A DNA stretch of 64,000 nt from Olsenella sp. SW781. GTDB taxonomy: Bacteria; Actinomycetota; Coriobacteriia; Coriobacteriales; Atopobiaceae. Below the pieces are notes generated by a model that saw only the letters and a list, made by a program, of their open reading frames with translations, made no database searches and was not told the origin of the DNA. This document shows, piece by piece, positions 24,444 through 33,163 of this stretch. The translations under genes and the position numbers were made by a program. Every line of letters begins with the position of its first letter. Positions within the stretch are counted from its first letter, which is position 1. Location of the stretch: contig NZ_SJOU01000008.1 of the NCBI RefSeq assembly GCF_012027725.1, forward strand, positions 57,306 through 121,305, in the 5' to 3' direction.

Positions 24444-25775
24444 ATGAGCTGGTACGAGCCTTCCTTTGTCTATCAGATCTATCCGCTTGGCCTCTGCGGC
24501 GCCCCGCACGAGAACGACGGCGTGCTCGAGCACCGACTGCTCAAGCTCATTGATGACGGCTGGGTCGATCACATGGCCAAGCTGGGCGCGACGTGCCTCC
24601 TGCTCAACCCCGTCTTCGAGTCGGACGCGCACGGCTACGACACGCGCGACTACACGCGCGTGGACTGCCGCCTGGGCACCAACGAGGACCTGCGCGCCGT
24701 GGTGGACGCCTGCCACGCCGCCGGCATCAAGGTCCTTCTCGACGGCGTGTTCAACCACGTGGGGCGCGGCTTCTGGGCCTTCCAGGACGTGCTGCAGCGC
24801 CGCGGCGAGAGCCCGTACGTCGGCTGGTTCGAAATCGACTTCAACGGCAACAACTGCTTCAACGACGGCCTCTCCTACAGCTGCTGGGAGGGCGCGGCGG
24901 CGCTGGTGAAGCTCAACCACTGGAACCAGGACCTCAATAACTACCTGGCCGACGTCATCCGCGGCTGGGTGCGCGAGTTTGACATCGACGGCCTGCGCCT
25001 GGACGTGGCGTACTGCCTGGACCAGGGCTACCTGCGCTCCCTGCGCGGCCTTGCCGACGAGATCGGGCGCGAGCGCGGCGAGAAGTTCCCGCTCGTGGGC
25101 GAGACGATGTTCGGCGACTACAACCAGTGGATGGGCGAGGACCTCTGCGACTCCGTGACCAACTACGAGGCCTACAAGGGCCTGTGGTCCTCCATGAACG
25201 CGGCCAACATGCACGAGATCGCCTACGCGCTGGAGCGCCAGAGCGGCAGCCACCCGTGGGACCTCTACACCGGCCGACACATGCTCGACTTCGTGGACAA
25301 CCACGACGTGCCGCGCATCGCCACCAAGCTTGACGACAAGAACCAGCTGGTCCCGCTCTACGGCCTGCTCTTTGCCATGAGCGGCGTGCCGGCGGTCTAC
25401 TACGGCAGCGAGTGGGGCATCGAGGGCGAGCAGCTCCCCGGAGACCACGAGCTGCGCCCCGCGCTCGACGCGCCGGAGTGGAACGAGCTCACGGACTGGA
25501 TCGCCGCGCTGGCGAAGGCGCGGGCCGGGAGCGAGGCGCTCGTGTGGGGCGACTACACGCAGCTTCAGTGCCAGCCGCAGCAGCTAGTCTTCCAGCGCCG
25601 CAGCGAGGGCGAGCGCGTGATCGTGGCCATCAACGCGAGCGGCGAGCCCGCGACGGTGCACTTCGACGCCCAGTGCGGCCGCGCCGTGGACCTCATCACC
25701 GGCGAGGAGCACGACTTCGGCGGCGGCTCGGAGCTCAGGCCCTACTCGGCGTACTACTGGCGCTGCGAGCGGTAG
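24444..25775 (+). CDS. GH13 alpha-amylase family glycosidase
   Basis: A 443-residue intracellular glycoside hydrolase (no signal peptide), acting on alpha-glucosidic bonds of maltodextrin-like sugars. The TIM-barrel regions are visible: GVFNHVG (region I), GLRLDVAY with nucleophile Asp187, VGETMF with acid/base Glu220, and FVDNHD with Asp288. A small C-terminal beta domain ends the protein. Subfamily (alpha-amylase, neopullulanase, oligo-1,6-glucosidase) is not assigned. ATG 24444 follows GAGAGGAGCTCC. Flanking hairpins suggest a single-gene transcript. Confidence 0.88.
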   Translation: MSWYEPSFVYQIYPLGLCGAPHENDGVLEHRLLKLIDDGWVDHMAKLGATCLLLNPVFESDAHGYDTRDYTRVDCRLGTNEDLRAVVDACHAAGIKVLLDGVFNHVGRGFWAFQDVLQRRGESPYVGWFEIDFNGNNCFNDGLSYSCWEGAAALVKLNHWNQDLNNYLADVIRGWVREFDIDGLRLDVAYCLDQGYLRSLRGLADEIGRERGEKFPLVGETMFGDYNQWMGEDLCDSVTNYEAYKGLWSSMNAANMHEIAYALERQSGSHPWDLYTGRHMLDFVDNHDVPRIATKLDDKNQLVPLYGLLFAMSGVPAVYYGSEWGIEGEQLPGDHELRPALDAPEWNELTDWIAALAKARAGSEALVWGDYTQLQCQPQQLVFQRRSEGERVIVAINASGEPATVHFDAQCGRAVDLITGEEHDFGGGSELRPYSAYYWRCER

Positions 25776-25824
25776 GGGCGACGTCTCGGCCTGCCTCGCA
25801 GACACTCCATCCGATAAGGCCGCA

Positions 25825-25960
25825 GCCGGCACGTATGAGTGCCGGCAAGGAGTGCCGGCATCTTTCGGGCTGTGCGCGGAGGAGTGTCGGCTGCCTCTCG
25901 GCATTTGGCGAGAAGTGCCGGCTCGCATCCCGCCTCAAGCCGGCACTTATGAGTGCCGGC
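25825..25960. repeat. Two copies of a 22-nt GCCGGCAC...GTGCCGGC palindrome plus half-sites
   Basis: Copies at 25825-25846 and 25939-25960 differ at one base. Each has 8-bp complementary arms around a 6-nt centre. Extra AGTGCCGGC half-sites lie at about 25850 and 25914. The spacer separates the GH13 gene from the convergent ucpA-like gene; no ORF here looks real. Confidence 0.8.
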
Positions 25961-25993
25961 CACAGCCGACGGAGGAGCTCTTTTCCCAGCGGT

Positions 25994-26093
25994 AAGGGCG
26001 CCCCGACAGCGAGAGACCCCGGGCGTTCCGGAGAGAAGTTCCGCGCAGCGCACTTCTCGGAGGAACGCCCGGGGCCTCACACCTCGCGGGAGG
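25994..26093 (-). terminator. Conserved-flank hairpin at the 3' end of the ucpA-like gene
   Basis: A 13-bp perfect stem (26017-26029 with 26062-26074) with further inner pairing. Its outer flanks AAGGGCGCCCCGACAGCGAG and GCCTCACACCTCGCGGGAGG recur around an unrelated stem at the 3' end of pyk (27242-27345). It lies immediately after the minus-strand stop codon. Confidence 0.65.
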
Positions 26094-26104
26094 AAACGCC
26101 CGCC

Positions 26105-26896
26105 CTACTGGCCCATCGACGAGGTCTCGGGCAGCGTGGAGCCGCCGTCGATGACGACCTGCGTGCCGGTGAGGTAGCTCGACTCGCTGGAGGCGAGAAA
26201 CGCGCAGAGCTCGCCGCACTCCTCGGGCGTGCCGAGCCGGCCGAGGGGCACTGCCGACGCGATGGCGGCGATGGCTCGCTCGGGGTCGTCGGGGTCGGAC
26301 TGCTGGGCCATGCCATCGACGAGCGGGGTACGCACGTAGCCGGGGCAGATGCAGTTCACGCGCACGTTCTTTGGCGCAAGCTCGCGCGCGAGGGCCTTGG
26401 TGAAGCCGACGAGCGCGGCCTTGGTGGTGGCATAGGCGACCTCGCCGGGGTCCGCCACCATGTCGCCGGTGACCGAGCTCGTGATCACGATGGCGCCGCC
26501 GCCGGCGTCGATGATTGCGGGGGCCACGGCCTTGCAGGCGTTCCAGACGCCCTTGACGTTGATATCGATGTGGCTGTCCCGCCAGGAGTCGTCCGCCGAG
26601 AGGAAGTCGCCGAGGACGCAGATGCCGGCGTTGCAGTCGAGCAAGTCGATGTGCCCGTACGCGTCAAGCGCCGCCTGGGCGAGGCGCTGGCAGTCCTCGT
26701 AGCTGGACACGTCGCAGCGCACCCCGAGCGCGTCGAAGCCCGCGTCGCGAAGCTCCTGCGCGAGCGCCATCACGTCCTCGCCGCGCGCCGCGAGGACCAC
26801 CTTGGCGCCATGCCGCGCGAAGACGCGGGCGATCCCCTCGCCGATTCCCTTGGACGCCCCTGTGACGATGGCGACCTTTCCCTCAAGCTTGCCCAT
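26105..26896 (-). CDS. ucpA: Short-chain dehydrogenase/reductase, UcpA-like
   Basis: A 263-residue NAD(P)-dependent oxidoreductase. TGASKGIGEGIARVFARHGA is the dinucleotide-binding motif, DCNAGICVLGDF replaces the usual NNAG (Asp-Cys instead of Asn-Asn), and VAYATTKAALVG supplies the catalytic Tyr and Lys, with Ser in ITSSVTGDMVADPGE. The segments VTGDMVADPGE and GTQVVIDGGSTLPET closely resemble Escherichia coli UcpA, whose substrate is not firmly known. ATG 26896 is chosen because CGAGGAGGTCGC precedes it; the longer upstream frame runs through repeats. Confidence 0.82.
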   Translation of the reverse strand: MGKLEGKVAIVTGASKGIGEGIARVFARHGAKVVLAARGEDVMALAQELRDAGFDALGVRCDVSSYEDCQRLAQAALDAYGHIDLLDCNAGICVLGDFLSADDSWRDSHIDINVKGVWNACKAVAPAIIDAGGGAIVITSSVTGDMVADPGEVAYATTKAALVGFTKALARELAPKNVRVNCICPGYVRTPLVDGMAQQSDPDDPERAIAAIASAVPLGRLGTPEECGELCAFLASSESSYLTGTQVVIDGGSTLPETSSMGQ

Positions 26897-26998
26897 GCGA
26901 CCTCCTCGTTCGTTGGGTTGCCGTGTCATGCCCTCCATGTTCTCCGAGCGGGGGAGCTTTTTCAACAAGGACGAGAGCGCGCCCGTCCGGATTCCCGC

Positions 26999-27204
26999 GC
27001 GCGTTGCGCCGATCGGGGTTGCGGCAATCCGGGTCTCGCGCGCGTTGCGACGATCGGGGTTGCGGCAATCGTCGGGTCGCGTCAACAGGGCGTTTCTCGC
27101 CATGCGTTGCGGGAACGGGGGTTATGGCAGACCGATTGCTGCCATAACCCCCGTCTGGACAACGCCGGAAGCGGCATGATTGCCACAACCCCAATTGGCG
27201 CAAC
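26999..27204. repeat. Cluster of GGGGTTGCGGCAAT-type repeats and a 15-bp hairpin
   Basis: Direct copies at 27002-27029 and 27043-27070 (one mismatch) and an inverted, diverged copy at 27178-27204 share the core GTTGCG...GGGGTTG. Between them a perfect 15-bp stem (27116-27130 with 27139-27153) contains GGGGTTATGGCAG, a variant of the same core. The region lies between ucpA and the 3' end of pyk and has no convincing gene. Confidence 0.8.
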
Positions 27205-27241
27205 AAGCGAGAAGAACCTCGCGCCCCAAACCCCAGCCGAC

Positions 27242-27345
27242 AAGGGCGCCCCGACAGCGAGAGGCCCCGCGATGCTTCCGGAGGGCGTTTCTCGAAGAGC
27301 ACGCCTGGAGGAAGCATCGCGGGGCCTCACAGCTCGCGGGAAGAG
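27242..27345 (-). terminator. Conserved-flank hairpin at the 3' end of pyk
   Basis: A 19-bp perfect stem (27261-27279 with 27310-27328). Its outer flanks match those of the hairpin after the ucpA-like gene, while the lower stem sequence differs but stays paired. It begins just beyond the pyk stop, so it probably acts as a terminator or 3'-end stabiliser. Confidence 0.65.
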
Positions 27346-27353
27346 GTGACCGC

Positions 27354-28802
27354 CTACTGCACCTGGGCCACCATCGCGACGTTGGTGGAGGTGGTGTAGT
27401 CGCCCAGGCGCGGCGAGGTCTGCGGGTCGCCGGCGGTGATGACCACGATGTCGCCGGTCTCGACGAGCCCGTTGCGCTTGGCGGTGAGCAGCGCGTCGTA
27501 GAGCGTGCTCGAGAGGGAGCCCTGCTCGGTGGTGCGGTACGCGTAGACGCCCCAGTAGAAGCAGGTGCGGCGGATGGTCTGCTCGCGCGGCGAGGTGGCG
27601 AAGAGCGGCATCCTCGGGCGGAACGTGGAGATCAGGCGCGCGGAGCGGCCGGAGTTCGTGGGGGCGAGGATGCACTTGGCGTCCACGCGGTCGGCCATCT
27701 CGAGCGCGGCGAAGCCGGTGGCGCCGTTGACGTTGCGCACGCCGCCGCGGTCGAAGTACTCCTTGCGCTCCGGCAGGTACTTCTCGGTCTCCTTGCAGAT
27801 CTCGGACATGGTCTTCACGGCCTCGATCGGGTACTTGCCGGCTGCGGTCTCGCCGGAGAGCATGACGCAGTCGGTGCCGTCATAGACGGCGTTGGCGACG
27901 TCGTTGACCTCGGCGCGCGTGGGGCGCGGGTTGCGCTGCATGGAGTCGAGCATCTGCGTTGCCGTGATGACGGGCTTGTAGTGCTGCTTGCACTTCTTGA
28001 TGATGGTCTTCTGGATGTGCGGGACCTGCGCGGCGGGAACCTCGACGCCGAGGTCGCCGCGGGCGACCATGCAGCCGTCGGAGACGTGGAGGATCTCGTC
28101 GAAGTTCTTGACGCCGAGGGCGCTCTCGATCTTGGGGAAGATGAGGACGTCGGGCGCGCCCATCTCGATGCAGATCTTGCGGATCTCCTCGACGGCCTTG
28201 CCGTCGCGAATGAAGGACGCGGCGATGGCGTCGATGCCGAGCTCGCAGCCGAACATGATGTCCGCGCGGTCCTGGGCGGTCACCGACGGCAGGTTGATGT
28301 TGAGGTTGGGGAAGTTCACGCCCTTGCGCTCGCCGAGCAGGCCGCCGTTGGTGATCTTGCAGGTGATGTCGGTGCCCTCGACGCCCACGACCTCCAGGCC
28401 GATGAGGCCGTCGTCGATGAGGATGACCGTGCCCTCCTCGACCTCGGAGGGGAGCGGCTTGTAGTCGAGCGAGAAGCGCTCGGCGGTGCCGACGACGTCG
28501 TCGTCGGTGGTCACGATGCAGGTCTTGCCTGTCTCGAGCGCGACCTTCTCGCCGTCCTTGAGCAGGCCGGTGCGAACCTCGGGGCCCTTGGTGTCGAGCA
28601 TGATGGCCACGGGGATGCCAAGCTCGCGGGAGAGGGCACGGACGCGCTCGATGTTCTTGCGGTGGTACTCGTGGCTGCCGTGGGAGAAGTTGAAGCGCGC
28701 GACGTTCATGCCGTGAAGGATGAGCTGGCGCAGCACCTCCTCATCCTCGGTCGCGGGTCCCATCGTGCAGACGATCTTGGTCTTCTTCTTGTTGAACGCC
28801 AT
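27354..28802 (-). CDS. pyk: Pyruvate kinase
   Basis: Transfers phosphate from phosphoenolpyruvate to ADP, the last step of glycolysis. The 482-residue length is standard. TKIVCTMGPAT and NVARFNFSHGSHEYH are the N-terminal active-site segments, MLDTKGPEVRTG follows, FPKIESALG holds the catalytic Lys and metal Glu, and MVARGDLGVEVP and ITATQMLDSM are canonical. The C-terminal domain is present. It starts at ATG 28802 and lies 48 bp downstream of the D-lactate dehydrogenase gene. Confidence 0.97.
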   Translation of the reverse strand: MAFNKKKTKIVCTMGPATEDEEVLRQLILHGMNVARFNFSHGSHEYHRKNIERVRALSRELGIPVAIMLDTKGPEVRTGLLKDGEKVALETGKTCIVTTDDDVVGTAERFSLDYKPLPSEVEEGTVILIDDGLIGLEVVGVEGTDITCKITNGGLLGERKGVNFPNLNINLPSVTAQDRADIMFGCELGIDAIAASFIRDGKAVEEIRKICIEMGAPDVLIFPKIESALGVKNFDEILHVSDGCMVARGDLGVEVPAAQVPHIQKTIIKKCKQHYKPVITATQMLDSMQRNPRPTRAEVNDVANAVYDGTDCVMLSGETAAGKYPIEAVKTMSEICKETEKYLPERKEYFDRGGVRNVNGATGFAALEMADRVDAKCILAPTNSGRSARLISTFRPRMPLFATSPREQTIRRTCFYWGVYAYRTTEQGSLSSTLYDALLTAKRNGLVETGDIVVITAGDPQTSPRLGDYTTSTNVAMVAQVQ

Positions 28803-28850
28803 GTGTACCTCTCTCTTGTATGTGCGATGGCCTGAGCCAACTGACCGATG

Positions 28851-29852
28851 TTAGCAGACGACGCTGCGTTCAACGAAGTCAGTGCCGTTGGCGAACGCCC
28901 GCGCGTTGTCGAGCGTGACGCGCGCGATCTCGCCGAGGGCCTCGTGGGTGAAGAACGCCTGGTGGCTCGTCATGACGACGTTGGGGAAGGAGCAGAGGCG
29001 CGCGGTGATGGAATCAATGACCTGACCTGCGCGGTTCTGGTAGACGTTCGGCCCCTCCTCGTCGTAGACGTCGATGCCCGCGGCGCCGATCTTTCCGGAG
29101 AGGATGCCGCGGATGAGCGCCTGCGTGTCCACAAGGCCGCCGCGCCCGGTGTTCACGAAAATCACACCATCCTTCATCTTGGCGATGGACTCGTCGTTGA
29201 TCATGTGGCGGCTCTCGTCGTTGAGGAAGGCGTGGAGCGAGATGAGGTCGCTGCGACGATAGAGCTCGTCGTTGTCCACGTACTCGTCGATGACGCCCGC
29301 GTCCACGAGGCCCTGGTTGGGATAGAGGTCGCTGCCGAGCACCTTCATGCCGAAGCCCTTGCAGATGCGGCAGAGCGCGGCGCCGATGCGGCCGGTGCCG
29401 ATGATGCCGGCGGTCTTTCCGTGGAGCGTCTCGCCGACGAGGCCGTCGAGGGAGAAGTCGTTCTCGCGGACGCGGATGTAGCCCTTGCAGATGCGGCGGT
29501 TGGCGGCCAGGGCGAGCGCCATGGCGTGCTCGGCGATGGCCTCGGGGGAGTAGGCGGGGACGCGCGTGACCTTGATGCCCAGCTCCTTGGCCTTGTCGAC
29601 GTTGACGGCGTCGAAGCCCGCGCAGCGCATGAGCAGGAGCTTCACGTTGAGGCCGGCGAGGATCTCGAGGGTCATGGCGCCGCAGTCGGCGTTGACGAAG
29701 GCGCAGACGGCGTCATAGTCCTTGGCGAGGGCGGCGGTCATGGGCGTGAGGTTGGTCTCGGTGAAGTCGATCTTGATCTCGGGGTAGTCCTTGAGCTCCC
29801 TCGTGAAGGAGTCCTTGTCGTAGCTTGCGGTTCCATAGAAAAGTATGTTCAT
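28851..29852 (-). CDS. ldhA: D-lactate dehydrogenase (2-hydroxyacid dehydrogenase family)
   Basis: Reduces pyruvate to D-lactate with NADH. The 333-residue protein starts MNILFYGTASYDKDSF, like LdhA-type enzymes. The NAD-binding motif is GIIGTGRIGAALCRI, the substrate Arg lies in NTGRGGLVDT, the Glu partner in IDVYDEEGP and the catalytic His in MTSHQAFFTHEAL. Together with the adjacent pyk gene it forms a pyruvate-to-D-lactate exit route. A 12-bp palindrome GAGAACGTTCTC lies at 29959-29970 upstream of the gene. Confidence 0.9.
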   Translation of the reverse strand: MNILFYGTASYDKDSFTRELKDYPEIKIDFTETNLTPMTAALAKDYDAVCAFVNADCGAMTLEILAGLNVKLLLMRCAGFDAVNVDKAKELGIKVTRVPAYSPEAIAEHAMALALAANRRICKGYIRVRENDFSLDGLVGETLHGKTAGIIGTGRIGAALCRICKGFGMKVLGSDLYPNQGLVDAGVIDEYVDNDELYRRSDLISLHAFLNDESRHMINDESIAKMKDGVIFVNTGRGGLVDTQALIRGILSGKIGAAGIDVYDEEGPNVYQNRAGQVIDSITARLCSFPNVVMTSHQAFFTHEALGEIARVTLDNARAFANGTDFVERSVVC

Positions 29853-29997
29853 AGGGGGGTCCTTTCACAGCGCGCGTTCGGACGCGCGCGACACGTATCC
29901 TACGCCCACTCAGTTTAGTACAGGCAAACGCAACGTAAGGCGTGTGTTTCTTGCTTCAGAGAACGTTCTCATGCAGGTGAAGCTGGATGGCGTTGCG

Positions 29998-31780
29998 TCA
30001 CGCGGGGGTCTCGTCTCTGAGGATTCTCCAGATTGTGGTGCGGCTCACGCCGAGCGTGCGCGCGGCCTCCGTCTGGTTGCCGCCGTACTTCTCCACCACC
30101 ATGCGCACGATGTCACGCTCTATCTCGCGCAGCGGGCGAAGGAGGTCGATGCTCGAGGTCTCGCTCGGCGTGTCGAGGGACGAGAAGCGCGTGGCGCCCT
30201 CGCGGTCGAGGGCCTCGCGCACGTCGCGCGCCCGCATGGTTCCATCCTCGGCCGTGGCGCCTGCGCGCTGGAGGACCTGGCGGAGCTCGATGTAGTTGCG
30301 CGGCCAGGGATGGGCGAGCAGGAGGTCCATCGCCTCGTCGGTGACGAGGGGAGGGGCGATTCCCGCCTGGCGGGCCTCCGAGTCGAGGAAGAGGCCCACG
30401 GCGCGGCGGAGGTCGCGGCGCCTCCTGAGGGGCGGCGCCGTGAGCACGTGGCAGCGCAGGGACTCGACGAGCTCGGTGACAACGTCGGTCTCGGTCGCGT
30501 CAGGGTTGTCGTTGGCAGAGATGATGACGTGGTCTCTCTCGCAGACACCCGTCTGCACCATGACGTCGACGAGCTGGCGCACCCGCTCGAGGGAGAGGGC
30601 GTGCACGGCTTTGAACCAGAGGGTCTCACCCTCGCCGTAGAGTGGCGAGGAGGGGGAGTCCATGAGGTGCTCCCAGCTCTTCTCGGTGATGAGCGGGCAG
30701 TCGATGGTGACGAACGGCCTCCTGCTCCACGAACCGCTCAGGTACAGCAGCTCGGCGATGCGTGCCTTCCCAGTTCCGACCTCGCCCTCGAGCATGACCG
30801 GGCGGTTCGCGCGCGACGCCGCGGCGATGAGGGGCAAAAACCCCTGTTCTGCCTCCACGGCGTGAAAGACGCTCTCGTGGTAGGTCCGCTCGACCTCGTC
30901 ACGGTTCCTACGGACGATCCCCGTGAGGCTCTCCGCGGAGGGCGTGCTCTGCGCCAGGACGCTGTAGGCAACGTAGAGGCCCCCCCTCGAGCTCGAAGGA
31001 GGTCTTGGAGACACGGTAGGTGCGCCTTCCTCGGTGCAGGACCAGGCGCTCCGACATGGGCCCGCCGAGATGGTTGCGCATGAGGGCGAGAAGGGACTGG
31101 CGGTGCTCGCCCAGGTTGGCGTAGACGAGCTTGCCCGACCCCTCGAACAGGGCGGTCTTGGTGGGGAGGCTTCGGATGATTTGCCAGAGCACGTGGTTCT
31201 GCGACCGCAGCGCATCCGTTCGTTCGCAGAAGTCGAGCGCCTGTCGCAGGGCCTTCGCGACGCTCTTCTCGCCCGACATGAGCAGATGGGCGTCCATGCC
31301 CCTCCTCGTGCAGGCGTCCTGGGAGAACGTGTCGCACAGGACGATCTCGTAGTCCCCGGCGGAGACGTCCTCAAGCACGAGGGGCAGCTCGTCCTCGAAG
31401 GAGACGTCGTAGATGTCGAGGTCGAAGTCGGAGAAGTCCGCCACCTCGCGGACCGCGTCGAGCGCGTTGGAGAACCCCACGACGGCACAACGCCGTCCCC
31501 GCGGGTTGTGAATCGCGAGCGCCTCGAGGAGGTCCGCCGCGGACACGTCGATCTCCACGACCGGGAGGGAGAGCTCGTCCTCGAGCATCTGGGCGGTCCC
31601 GCCCCTCGAGACGATGACGTCGAAGTCGGACTCCATGTTGCCGAGCGCCACCTCGAGGCCCTGCGAGAGGTCGCCCTGGTGGACCACGACGTCGAGGTCG
31701 GGAAACTCGCGCGATACGCGACCCACCACCTCCACGAGCTCGGGGTAGGGGGAGACGAGAAGAACCCGGTATTCCGCCAT
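29998..31780 (-). pseudogene. PrpR_N-AAA-Fis transcriptional activator, frameshifted at a G7 tract
   Basis: Regulator divergent from the four-carbon acid genes and probably their activator. The first frame (31780 to about 30987) gives a PrpR_N sensor (AEYRVLLVSPYPELVEVV, SRGGTA) and a PAS-like segment. The second frame (about 30980 to 29998) gives an AAA domain with Walker A GEVGTGKA and a C-terminal Fis-type HTH (GGNQTEAARTLGVSRTT). The frames meet at seven G (C at 30980-30986 on the plus strand); six G would restore one protein of about 593 residues. The AAA domain lacks the GAFTGA loop needed for sigma-54 contact. Could be a real mutation, slippage-based switching or a sequencing error. 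Confidence 0.8.
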
Positions 31781-31801
31781 GCGTCTCCAATCGTCCAATA
31801 T

Positions 31802-31831
31802 TGAAACGCTTTCTTCGGCAAAGACGTTTCA
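31802..31831. promoter_or_regulatory. Inverted repeat in the divergent regulator/kinase promoter
   Basis: TGAAACG (31802-31808) and CGTTTCA (31825-31831) with inner CTTT and AAAG also in symmetry. It lies in the 135-bp divergent gap between the PrpR_N-type regulator and the DUF1537 kinase gene, the expected position for the operator of that regulator. Confidence 0.5.
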
Positions 31832-31915
31832 GATTGTAACAGTAATTGCCTTAGGAGAGGCTTAAACGGCCAAATCAGGACCGGCAAGATGAGCCTAGAG
31901 AAAAGGAGGGACACC

Positions 31916-33163
31916 ATGGCAAAGACCATGCTCATAGCGGACGACCTGACCGGCGCGCTCGACGCGGGCGTGTGCCTGCTCCCCGCCGACGTCCTCGTCG
32001 CCACGTCCCCCGAGGGGGTTACGTGCGAGCTCGTGAGCTCGTGCCCCGCCGCCATCTCCGTCAACGCCGGGACGCGGCACCTCGATGCCGTCTCCGCTGC
32101 CGCGCGCGTCGCCGCGCTCGTGGAGGTCGCGCGCGAGGCGGGAGTGCCCTGCGTCGTCAAGAAGACGGACTCCGCCCTGCGCGGAAACGTCGGCGCCGAG
32201 CTCACCGCCGCCTGGCGCGCGTCGGGCCTTCCGAGGATCCACTTCATTCCCGCCCTGCCCGAGATGGGCCGCGTGACGCGCGGGGGCGTCCACTACGTGG
32301 ACGGGGTTCCCGTCGCCGAGAGCGCCTTCGGGCGCGACCCCTTTGAGCCCGTCAGGGTCTCGGACGTGCGCGCGCTCGTCTCGTCCCAGACCGACGCCCC
32401 CGTGCACCTCGTCGAGGAGGGCTCTCCCGCCCCGCTCGACGCGAGCGGCATCGTGATCTACGACGCGACCTCGACCGAGTCCATGGTCGCCCGCGTCCGG
32501 GAGCTGCGCGACGCGGGGGAGCTCGGGGTCGTCGCCGGGTGCGCGGGCGTGACCGACGCCCTCGCCGGCGTCCTCGACCTGGGTCGGATGCACGGCGAGA
32601 AGAGCCTTGACAGTGGCAACCTGCTCGCCGTCTGCGGGAGCGTCAACAGCGCCTCCCGCGCCCAGTGCCGCTTCGCGGAGGGCTCCGGTGCCCGCGTCAT
32701 GCGCATCGGGGAGCGCGAGAAGTGCGACGACTCCTGGCTCGACTCGGAGGACGGCCGCTCGTTCGTCTCCCGCGCGAGCGAGTCGTGGGGGAATGCCCCC
32801 CTCACCGTCGTCGATGGGTCGGGGCTCGAGGACCTCACGGGGCTCGTGCCCGAGGGCACGGATGTCCGCCAGGTCGTCGCGGACCACATCGGCGCGATTC
32901 TCGTGAGCATCTGCGAGCAGGGCCTCCACGGCCGCGTGCTCGTTACGGGCGGTGACATCCTCGCGAGCTTCCTCGCTCAGTCGGGGGTCGAGCGCGTGCG
33001 CCCGCTCGACCAGCCCGCGCCGGGGATTGTCGGCTTCGAGCTCGATCTCCGGGGCCAGAGGCTCGTGATCTTCTCAAAGTCAGGTGGGTTTGGAAGCAGG
33101 GAGCTCCTCGTCGAGATGGCGGGCCGCTCCCGTGAGATGGCAAAGGAGTGTGCCCATGCTTAG
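31916..33163 (+). CDS. Four-carbon acid sugar kinase family protein (DUF1537)
   Basis: A 415-residue kinase of the OtnK/DtnK family, which phosphorylates D-threonate, D-erythronate or similar four-carbon sugar acids at C4. The N-terminal signature is LIADDLTGALDAG, with KKTDSALRGN near residue 83. The C-terminal domain has VTGGDILASFLAQ and IVGFELD, typical of the nucleotide-binding part. ATG 31916 follows AAAGGAGGG; an upstream in-frame ATG is less well placed. The iron alcohol dehydrogenase gene starts inside its last codons, and a PdxA2-type gene follows, the known partner for this kinase family. Confidence 0.85.
   Translation: MAKTMLIADDLTGALDAGVCLLPADVLVATSPEGVTCELVSSCPAAISVNAGTRHLDAVSAAARVAALVEVAREAGVPCVVKKTDSALRGNVGAELTAAWRASGLPRIHFIPALPEMGRVTRGGVHYVDGVPVAESAFGRDPFEPVRVSDVRALVSSQTDAPVHLVEEGSPAPLDASGIVIYDATSTESMVARVRELRDAGELGVVAGCAGVTDALAGVLDLGRMHGEKSLDSGNLLAVCGSVNSASRAQCRFAEGSGARVMRIGEREKCDDSWLDSEDGRSFVSRASESWGNAPLTVVDGSGLEDLTGLVPEGTDVRQVVADHIGAILVSICEQGLHGRVLVTGGDILASFLAQSGVERVRPLDQPAPGIVGFELDLRGQRLVIFSKSGGFGSRELLVEMAGRSREMAKECAHA

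Noticed and set aside
27180..28835. 551-codon plus-strand frame opposite pyk
   Set aside because: Shadow of pyruvate kinase, with a start inside the repeat cluster.
29998..32247. Single 749-codon minus-strand protein
   Set aside because: Only the last part is real; upstream of about 30990 the true protein is in another frame and the rest is noise.
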